Source: Fen-1077 sp050014355 (GTDB lineage: Bacteria; Chloroflexota; Dehalococcoidia; Dehalococcoidales; RBG-16-60-22). From it: a DNA stretch of 7,760 nucleotides. Under the pieces are notes generated by a model. The model searched no databases, was not told where the DNA came from, and saw only the letters and a list, made by a program, of their open reading frames with translations. This document shows positions 1-4,756 of the stretch, piece after piece. Made by a program: the position numbers and the translations under genes. Where the stretch lies: the NCBI GenBank assembly GCA_050014355.1, contig JBEKDL010000080.1:1-7760 (forward strand), written 5' to 3'. Every line of letters starts with the position of its first letter. Position 1 is the first letter of the stretch.

Positions 1-198
1 TTCCCCAAGTGCCAGAAATGCAACTCTGGAGACCTGGTACCCTTATCCGATTTTGGCAGTCAGGGAGCAGCTATCCATTATAAAGCATGGGTTTGTACCA
101 ATCCTGATTGCGGTTATAACCTGAAAATCAGGAACGGTGATGTCTATAGAGACGAACCTATCATGAGCGGTTTGACGCATAACTCCCGCCCCCGGTAA
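1..198 (+). CDS. Zinc-ribbon protein, C-terminal fragment (5' end outside window)
   Basis: Frame 1 is open from the window edge to TAA at 196-198 and gives 65 residues. It has a CxxC pair (C4, C7) and a CxxxxC pair (C32, C37) separated by 24 residues, the layout of a small zinc ribbon in which two cysteine knuckles bind one metal. The tail after residue 47 is short, polar and without further motifs. The first knuckle lies right at the edge, so the protein may be only slightly longer than what is seen or may be the end of a larger one. It ends 48 bases before the preferred comF start, which suggests it leads the comF-hpf-ogt group. I do not recognise a specific function; nucleic-acid binding would be a guess from the fold. 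The reading frame is fairly certain, the role is not. Confidence 0.7.
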   Translation, partial: FPKCQKCNSGDLVPLSDFGSQGAAIHYKAWVCTNPDCGYNLKIRNGDVYRDEPIMSGLTHNSRPR

Positions 199-246
199 CG
201 ATACGTGAATCTCCTTAGTCCTCGAATGAATCGGGAACGGCCACGC

Positions 247-966
247 ATGGGAATTGTGCTTCCTCCGGTAACCTCGTTTAAGAGGGTAGCACTCAATCTG
301 CTTTTTCCGCGGTGGTGTATAGGCTGCGGCAGAGAAGGCGATTACATCTGCGGCGCCTGCCGCAGACTACTCAAAGCTATTGCCCCTCCGGTCTGCCCGA
401 GGTGCGGTCGCCCGCGACTGGCAGAGTCGACGCAGGATAGCTGCCCCGGGTGTGCCGGCTGGCAGGGCGGGCTGGACGGTATGCGCGCCCCGTTTCTATT
501 CGACGGCCTGATACGTGAAGCCGTCCACGAACTCAAATACAGCAATTTAAAAGCGCTGGCCCCATTACTGGCGGGGCTGATGCACGATTTTTTCAAGAGT
601 AGTCCCGTATCTGGAGAAGTGCTGGTGCCGGTGCCGCTGCACCCGAAAAGGCTCCGGGAGCGGGGTTATAATCAAAGCTCTTTGCTGGCCACTGAACTGG
701 GCAGATTGTGCGGCCTGCCGGTAATGGAAGACTGCCTTATCCGCCGGAAATATACCCCTTCTCAAGCCAGGTCTGCCGGTCTGGGCGAGCGGCAACATAA
801 CGTAACCGGCGCCTTTGCCTGCCGCGATGGGCGCCTGAAGAGTAAAAAAGTAATCTTGATTGACGATGTATCTACTTCCGGCGCCACGCTCAATACCTGC
901 GCCGGAGTGCTTAAAGATTCCGGGGCAGAAACGGTCTGGGGGCTGGTCATCGCCCTGGAGCTGTAG
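247..966 (+). CDS. comF: ComF family protein (phosphoribosyltransferase fold)
   Basis: The family comprises competence-associated ComFC and E. coli GntX. They are cytoplasmic proteins with an N-terminal zinc region and a type I phosphoribosyltransferase domain. ComFC is needed for DNA uptake in naturally transformable bacteria; the reaction, if any, is not settled. From ATG 247 (239 aa) there are four CxxC pairs (C24/C27, C35/C38, C50/C53, C66/C69), then the PRTase domain. The conserved stretch PVPLHPKRLRERGYNQS follows, then the PRPP loop VILIDDVSTSGAT (residues 202-214, acidic pair D206-D207). The start is uncertain: GTG 205 and ATG 226 are in frame and none of the three has a clear Shine-Dalgarno. 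I chose 247 because family members usually have about 10-25 residues before the first cysteine pair. hpf follows after 26 bases. The family call is secure; a competence role cannot be shown here. Confidence 0.92.
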   Translation: MGIVLPPVTSFKRVALNLLFPRWCIGCGREGDYICGACRRLLKAIAPPVCPRCGRPRLAESTQDSCPGCAGWQGGLDGMRAPFLFDGLIREAVHELKYSNLKALAPLLAGLMHDFFKSSPVSGEVLVPVPLHPKRLRERGYNQSSLLATELGRLCGLPVMEDCLIRRKYTPSQARSAGLGERQHNVTGAFACRDGRLKSKKVILIDDVSTSGATLNTCAGVLKDSGAETVWGLVIALEL

Positions 967-979
967 AAATATAATTTCC

Positions 980-986
980 AGGAGAG
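980..986 (+). promoter_or_regulatory. Ribosome binding site of hpf
   Basis: AGGAGAG lies 6 bases before ATG 993. It is the strongest Shine-Dalgarno match on the left side of the window and fixes the hpf start. Confidence 0.75.
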
Positions 987-992
987 TTAAAG

Positions 993-1550
993 ATGGAGCT
1001 GCATATCGCCGGAACCAACATGGCCATCACGCCCGAGACACAGCGCTATGTCGAGAGTAAAGTGGGTAAACTCAACCGGCACAAGCCCGATATCATCGAT
1101 ATCAAGGTGGAAATATCGGAAGAAAGCACCAAGTCGCCGCAGGCGCGCTTCCTTGTCCGGGTGACCGTCCAGAGCGGCAGAGGCGGCGTTATTGTTCATG
1201 GTGAGGAGCGGGCGGAAAGCGTATTCATGGCGATAGATAAGGTAGTGGACGTTATGACCCGGCAGCTGGAGCGGCGCAAAGGTAAGCTGTATGACCGGGG
1301 CCGGGGCAACAAGCTGGCCCGGGGCAAGTATGTCCAACCGGAACCGCCGACCGAAAGGAAAGTGGTCAAGCGAAAGCGTTTTGCCGTTGAGCCGATGACC
1401 CTGGGCGACGCTGTAGAGCAGATGGAGAGCCTCGGGCATAATTTCTTCCTGTATATCGATGCTACGGACGATGAAACGCGGATTTTATACCGGCGGAACG
1501 ACGGCAACTATGGCCTGATAGAGCCGGAGTTCCGGCACAGTCGGGATTGA
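993..1550 (+). CDS. hpf: Long-form ribosome hibernation promoting factor (HPF/RaiA, S30AE family)
   Basis: Long HPF binds the 30S subunit in the mRNA/tRNA channel and dimerises ribosomes into inactive 100S particles when growth slows. The 185-residue length and two-domain layout identify the long form. Residues about 1-100 are the S30AE domain (MELHIAGTNMAITPETQRYV start, an alternating strand-helix pattern, and a basic helix near ERRKGKLYDRGRG). A variable charged linker spans about 105-128. Residues about 129-182 form the C-terminal dimerisation domain (KRFAVEPMTLGDAVEQME, HNFFLYIDATD, ILYRRNDGNYGLIEPE). No expected core motif is missing. The strong RBS at 980-986 supports the start. It lies 26 bases after comF and 12 before ogt, so read-through transcription is likely; no separate promoter stands out. 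comF-hpf neighbourhoods also occur in Firmicutes. Confidence 0.95.
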   Translation: MELHIAGTNMAITPETQRYVESKVGKLNRHKPDIIDIKVEISEESTKSPQARFLVRVTVQSGRGGVIVHGEERAESVFMAIDKVVDVMTRQLERRKGKLYDRGRGNKLARGKYVQPEPPTERKVVKRKRFAVEPMTLGDAVEQMESLGHNFFLYIDATDDETRILYRRNDGNYGLIEPEFRHSRD

Positions 1551-1562
1551 GGGAGCCGGGAT

Positions 1563-2072
1563 ATGGCCAATGAATCATCTTACACTGTTTTTCACACGGC
1601 GGCGGGCTGGGTGGGAATCTTAAGCTCGGGCAATGGTCTACGGCGCGTTACCCTGCCGCAAAGGTCAGAGGCGGGTGTTTACCGCGAATTGGGAAACCCG
1701 GAGCAAGCAACTCTAGCGGATAACGGTTTTTCTGATTTGAAAGAGCGTTTGCAAGCTTATTTTGCCGGTGAGCAAATAGATTTCCCGGACACGCTGGACT
1801 TTTCCGGGGCGACGCCTTTCCAGCGCGATGTCTGGCGGATTACCAGGCTTATCCCTTACGGCCGGACCCGGAGCTACCAGTGGGTGGCGGCGCAAACGGG
1901 TAGGCCGGGCGCGGCGAGAGCCGTAGGGCAGGCGCTGGGAAAAAACCCTTTCCCGATAATCGTGCCCTGCCACCGCGTCGTGGCGAGCAACGGCGGGCTG
2001 GGGGGCTATAGCGGTGGGATTGAGATGAAGAGATTCCTCCTTAGTCTGGAAAAATCAGTTGGCATTCGTTAA
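1563..2072 (+). CDS. ogt: Methylated-DNA-[protein]-cysteine S-methyltransferase
   Basis: This suicide repair enzyme transfers the alkyl group from O6-alkylguanine (or O4-alkylthymine) in DNA to its own cysteine. The 169 residues match the usual Ogt/MGMT length. The N-terminal half (about 1-80) is the poorly conserved ribonuclease-H-like domain. The C-terminal half has TPFQRDVWRITRLIPYGRTRSY, the recognition helix region GRPGAARAVGQALGKNP, and the active site PCHRV with acceptor C136 and H137. The glycine-rich GGLGGYSGG follows and the end is normal (RFLLSLEK). AGGGAG at 1550-1555 sits 7 bases before the ATG. No Ada-type regulatory domain is fused, so it is the stand-alone form. The last 32 bases overlap the convergent 3' end of the MEDS-RadC gene. 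The symbol ogt rather than ada or a generic name is a convention here. Confidence 0.95.
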   Translation: MANESSYTVFHTAAGWVGILSSGNGLRRVTLPQRSEAGVYRELGNPEQATLADNGFSDLKERLQAYFAGEQIDFPDTLDFSGATPFQRDVWRITRLIPYGRTRSYQWVAAQTGRPGAARAVGQALGKNPFPIIVPCHRVVASNGGLGGYSGGIEMKRFLLSLEKSVGIR

Positions 2073-3483
2073 AGAGTTTAGTTAGATGTTGATGGTGAAG
2101 CCCTTTGGGCAAGTGTCTATAAATATGGTATAGCTGCCTGGACGTTAGCACACCTCTTATTTTAAGGTTTAGGAAACTGTCTTGGTATTTCTGAGTCAGT
2201 CCATCATCGGTGAAGCTGAAGTAGCTATCGGCACCAATTATGATATGGTCTAATACCTTAATTTGTAAAATATTCCCGACAAAGACCAGGTCTTTGGTGA
2301 GCTGTTTATCGCTCCTGCTGGGTGTGGGGTCACCGGTGGGGTGATTATGGACAAAAATCAAGGCCGTAGCGCCCTGCGTAAGAGTGCTTTCTATAATCTC
2401 GCGGGGACGGATGAAGATATTATCAGACGTCCCTGCAAAGAGGTCGGCGGTATCTATAATCTGGCTTCGGTTATTGAGATAAATAACCTTGAATACCTCT
2501 TTCTTGAGGTCTCGCATTGAGTAGTAGAGATAGTCAAAGACCTCCTTAGAGGATTTGTAAATAGACCGTGCCACAATCCTTTGCTTGAGAACCTTTGCAG
2601 GCAACTCGTGTAGAAGTTTGATACAAAGCATAGAAGCGGGAGTAATACCAACTTCCTGTTGTTCCTTGGGCGGGGCTGCCAGGAAATCACTGAGGTTTTG
2701 GAACCGTTCTATGCACGCTCTAGCCAGCTGCTTAGCCTTCTGAACGGGTAAGACCAGACTTAACAATAATTCAATAATCTCCTGGTCTTCAAGCCCCTCA
2801 AAACCTTTCCTGACGAACCTTTCCTGCAACGCTGTCAGGTGTTTTCCTGATTTAACCCGTGAAAGCACCGTCAGACTCTCTGCCACCCGCTCGCGCGCGG
2901 AGCCTCCGATAAGAACCAGTTTGTCTTTGTGTTGAATCAAACTGTATTGGTGGTGGCTCATCACGTTTGTTACCTGGCTGGTTCCATGTTTATGAAGCGG
3001 ATAAGTGCAAAGAGCGAGCATGTGGCACTTGCCGATAGTCTGGTTTATCTCTCCTTCATAAGCCATGAACTTAGTCCAATACCTTCTGTCAACCCAAGCT
3101 GTGTCACCGGATACTCTCAGCCCGTCATAACCCGAGGCCAAAGCTCGCTTAAGCTTATCAATCCAGGCATTAAAGACCATTTTCCCATTGAAAACACCGC
3201 CTTTGAGATACCAATCGATATACGGGATAATTTCCATCTGTCCGCTCGCCAGATGCTGTGAGAAATCAGTCATAGCCTTTCCCATGGCTTCTTCGGCTTC
3301 CTTTTTGCTGATGGTCTCTGAGGTAATCCAGATACAAGACTCGTTGTTTTGAAGACCTGCTTTGAAATAAGGCACCAGAACATCCACCAAACCATGACTG
3401 TTGTCATAGAAGACACAGATGTGTAAGCCCCAGGGTACCGAACCAATAACCCTGATGCCAGTTTCTCTATTTTTTACCACCAT
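2041..3483 (-). CDS. MEDS-domain / RadC (JAMM) fusion protein
   Basis: The gene encodes 480 residues from ATG 3483. Residues about 10-200 look like a MEDS domain (the DcmR-type sensory module): GLHICVFYD near the start, LVDVLVPYFKAGL, IDWYLKGGVF, LASGYDGLRVSGDTAW, then ALCTYP and HHQYSLI. Residues about 205-450 are a RadC domain with a complete JAMM metal set: glutamate E329 and HNHPTGDPTPSRSD (H379, H381, D392), then LDHIIIG. The helix-hairpin-helix before it is eroded: compared with the neighbour it lacks one residue and has T where the second hairpin glycine should be. A further TTG start at 3489 exists, but GAAGGTG at 3491-3497 is correctly spaced only for ATG 3483. Sampled base use is AT-rich (24/60 GC at 2161-2220 against 38/60 at 4201-4260 in the other radC). 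MEDS usually joins regulators or kinases, so a sensor-controlled metalloprotein is my inference; the biochemical role of RadC itself is not established. Confidence 0.88.
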   Translation of the reverse strand: MVVKNRETGIRVIGSVPWGLHICVFYDNSHGLVDVLVPYFKAGLQNNESCIWITSETISKKEAEEAMGKAMTDFSQHLASGQMEIIPYIDWYLKGGVFNGKMVFNAWIDKLKRALASGYDGLRVSGDTAWVDRRYWTKFMAYEGEINQTIGKCHMLALCTYPLHKHGTSQVTNVMSHHQYSLIQHKDKLVLIGGSARERVAESLTVLSRVKSGKHLTALQERFVRKGFEGLEDQEIIELLLSLVLPVQKAKQLARACIERFQNLSDFLAAPPKEQQEVGITPASMLCIKLLHELPAKVLKQRIVARSIYKSSKEVFDYLYYSMRDLKKEVFKVIYLNNRSQIIDTADLFAGTSDNIFIRPREIIESTLTQGATALIFVHNHPTGDPTPSRSDKQLTKDLVFVGNILQIKVLDHIIIGADSYFSFTDDGLTQKYQDSFLNLKIRGVLTSRQLYHIYRHLPKGLHHQHLTKLFNECQLIFPD

Positions 3484-3490
3484 TGGCAAT

Positions 3491-3497
3491 CACCTTC
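3491..3497 (-). promoter_or_regulatory. Ribosome binding site deciding the MEDS-RadC start
   Basis: On the minus strand GAAGGTG lies 7 bases upstream of ATG 3483. It is only 1 base from the alternative TTG at 3489, so ATG 3483 is preferred. Confidence 0.65.
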
Positions 3498-3530
3498 TTT
3501 TTCGGCGTAACCAAGGTGAAGAGTATCTGA

Positions 3531-3559
3531 ATAATGCGCTATTATAGTGCCGTTGTCAA
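3531..3559 (-). promoter_or_regulatory. Sigma70-like promoter for the MEDS-RadC gene
   Basis: Reading the minus strand, a perfect TTGACA (3559-3554) is followed by 17 bases and then CATTAT (3536-3531), a 4/6 match to TATAAT. A perfect TATAAT also sits inside the spacer (3546-3541) but has no good -35 at its own optimal distance. Transcription would start near 3525, about 40 bases before the start codon. This suggests the fusion gene can be expressed independently of the upstream radC. Confidence 0.55.
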
Positions 3560-3580
3560 GAGGCAACCGGTAACCGTTGA

Positions 3581-4390
3581 CTATTTAAGTGTCTCATAAT
3601 GGTCGCTGGCGGATTCCCGGGCCTGGTACAGCCGCTTGCGGGCTTCGGCGGTGCCGCGCAGCATAAGGTTGAGAAAATCGGTCTCGTATTCCTCGATAAG
3701 CCCTTCTCCGGCGAAGCTGTAATACCGGTTATCGCCGATGATGATATGGTCCAGCACCTTGAGGCGCATAATTCTTCCTACAAAGACCAGCTCCCGGGTC
3801 AACCCCTTATCGCTCGTGCTGGGTTCGGGATTGCCGGAGGGGTGGTTATGGACGAAAATGAGGGCGGCGGCGTTGCTTTTCACCGCCCCTTCAACAATTT
3901 CACGCGGGGGCACCGCGCTGCTGTTGACGGTGCCTTCGGAAAGGTCGGCGGTATCGATAATCTGGTTCTGGCTATTTAGGTAGACCACTTTAAAGACCTC
4001 TTTCTTAAGGCCGCGCATGGCGTGGTAAAGGTAATCGAAGACCTCCTGCGAAGACTTGTAGAAAGGCTTATCCAGAATTTTGGCTTTCAGGAACTCCCGG
4101 GCGACCTCCTGCACCAGCTTGATGCCGAAGGCGCTGTGAGCGCCGATGCCGTTTATCTGCTGCAACTCATCGGCGGACGCTTCAAGGACGCCGCGCAACG
4201 TCTGAAAGCGTTTAATGGCCTCCTTGGCCGGCGCTTTGCAGTCCCTGCGGGGCGTGCCCAGGCTCAAAAGTAGCTCGACGATTTCATAGTCGTGGAAGCC
4301 GCTTAAACCGGACTTCAGGAATTTTTCCCGCAGCCTTTTCCTGTGTCCGCGGCGGATATCTTCCGGCGCTGGTTGGTGTTCTTCTACCAT
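3581..4390 (-). CDS. radC: RadC family JAMM/MPN+ protein
   Basis: This 269-residue protein has the standard RadC length and layout. An N-terminal helical region (about 15-75) contains LREKFLKSG and YEIVELLLSLG. A helix-hairpin-helix follows (about 75-95, with QQINGIG and G81/G83). The JAMM domain (about 110-250) has E131, the metal motif HNHPSGNPEPSTSD (H181, H183, D194) and VLDHIIIG. All expected metal ligands are present. RadC was named for a repair phenotype later assigned elsewhere; its molecular role is unclear, and genes of this family are frequent on mobile elements. No Shine-Dalgarno precedes ATG 4390. A TAAAAT box at 4405-4400 would put the transcript start 2-3 bases before the ATG, so the mRNA may be leaderless. 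By hand count 81 of 130 residues (111-240) match the RadC part of the downstream fusion gene. Its own base use resembles the GC-rich surroundings. Confidence 0.93.
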   Translation of the reverse strand: MVEEHQPAPEDIRRGHRKRLREKFLKSGLSGFHDYEIVELLLSLGTPRRDCKAPAKEAIKRFQTLRGVLEASADELQQINGIGAHSAFGIKLVQEVAREFLKAKILDKPFYKSSQEVFDYLYHAMRGLKKEVFKVVYLNSQNQIIDTADLSEGTVNSSAVPPREIVEGAVKSNAAALIFVHNHPSGNPEPSTSDKGLTRELVFVGRIMRLKVLDHIIIGDNRYYSFAGEGLIEEYETDFLNLMLRGTAEARKRLYQARESASDHYETLK

Positions 4391-4399
4391 ATCGGCGAT

Positions 4400-4428
4400 A
4401 TTTTAGCACGGAAAGGGGCGACTTACCA
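4400..4428 (-). promoter_or_regulatory. Possible radC promoter giving a leaderless transcript
   Basis: Minus-strand TAAAAT (4405-4400) is 5/6 to the -10 consensus. At 17 bases upstream is only TGGTAA (4428-4423), a weak 3/6 -35. Start of transcription would fall at about 4392-4393, next to ATG 4390, which fits the missing RBS. The weak -35 keeps confidence low. Confidence 0.3.
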
Positions 4429-4481
4429 GTAAGGGTTAGTTCTAATCGTCACCTGCCTTTAAGAATATTCACCATTAAATC

Positions 4482-4511
4482 TTGACATTCGCAGGCTGAA
4501 AGGCATATAGT
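4482..4511 (+). promoter_or_regulatory. Upstream sigma70-like promoter (P1) of the inositol-lipid operon
   Basis: A perfect TTGACA (4482-4487), an 18-base spacer and TATAGT (4506-4511, 5/6 match). Transcription would begin near 4518 and give a leader of about 240 bases that contains both arms of the inverted repeat. No gene other than the synthase is close downstream on this strand. Confidence 0.6.
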
Positions 4512-4535
4512 TCAAGCAGTCCAGTATATTTTTAT

Positions 4536-4628
4536 CAGGGGTCTAACAATAATATATATTAATTCCTTAAATATTTTACAAAGAATTGTGGGACCTTTCC
4601 GCGGGCTATTGTAATCTGTTAGACCCTG
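4536..4628. repeat. Long-spaced inverted repeat in the promoter region
   Basis: GGGTCTAACA (4539-4548) is repeated as its exact reverse complement TGTTAGACCC (4617-4626). Matching CA and TG bases lie just outside if one extra G in the left arm is allowed. The 68 bases between are AT-rich. The right arm falls in the spacer of promoter P2. Two ideas fit: a pair of operator half-sites for a repressor, or terminal repeats of a small element. The outer heptamers GTCTAAC and GTTAGAC also satisfy the integron attC ends RYYYAAC and GTTRRRY, but inner pairing is poor. Confidence 0.6.
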
Positions 4629-4637
4629 AAGTATAAT
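4609..4637 (+). promoter_or_regulatory. Proximal sigma70-like promoter (P2) of the inositol-lipid operon
   Basis: TTGTAA (4609-4614, 4/6), an exact 17-base spacer and a perfect TATAAT (4632-4637). The expected start is near 4644, downstream of the possible ATG at 4640. A transcript from P2 can therefore only use the ATG at 4757, leaving a leader of about 113 bases. Confidence 0.6.
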
Positions 4638-4706
4638 ACATGTTAAAGGGCGACGCTAAAAAATCGTATCAACGCGAATATATGAGGAAAAGGCGCGGTT
4701 CGATTC

Positions 4707-4722
4707 CCGGGCGTAAGCCCGG
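4707..4722 (+). other. GNRA-capped hairpin in the synthase leader
   Basis: CCGGGC-GTAA-GCCCGG forms a perfect 6-bp GC stem closed by a GUAA tetraloop in RNA. It lies about 14 bases upstream of the purine-rich RBS at 4736-4746. There is no following U-run, so it is not an intrinsic terminator. It could be a leader structure or chance in GC-rich sequence. Confidence 0.4.
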
Positions 4723-4735
4723 CCGACCATACTTA

Positions 4736-4746
4736 GAAAGGGGAAG
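4736..4746 (+). promoter_or_regulatory. Ribosome binding site supporting the synthase start at 4757
   Basis: GAAAGGGGAAG ends 10 bases before ATG 4757. The alternative ATG at 4640 has no comparable site and overlaps the region just after a -10 box. Confidence 0.55.
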
Positions 4747-4756
4747 CAATAAAAAC

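Larger units (their letters stand above)
4391..4756. other. Divergent intergenic control region between radC and the inositol-lipid operon
   Basis: These 366 bases separate two oppositely oriented transcription units. The central part (about 4460-4600) is much more AT-rich than the flanking genes. It holds two rightward promoters, a candidate leftward promoter, a long inverted repeat, the palindrome GAATATTC (4463-4470) and a GNRA-capped hairpin. An in-frame open stretch (4640-4756) could add 39 basic residues to the synthase but is better explained as mRNA leader. I found no tRNA or complete riboswitch consensus by eye. Confidence 0.7.

Noticed and set aside
205..966. comF start at GTG 205
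   Set aside because: It is possible, but it adds 14 residues with no family resemblance and has no RBS. ATG 247 fits the usual distance to the first cysteine pair better.
3564..3577. Small palindrome CGGTAACCG between the two radC genes as a terminator
   Set aside because: The stem is only 4 bp with no T-run on the minus strand.
4539..4626. Inverted repeat as an intrinsic terminator
   Set aside because: The loop is about 68 bases and no T-run follows the right arm; a promoter -10 box follows instead.
4693..4725. tRNA-like T-arm sequence GGTTCGATTCC
   Set aside because: The 5-bp T-stem does not pair properly and no acceptor, anticodon or CCA-adjacent segments fit around it.
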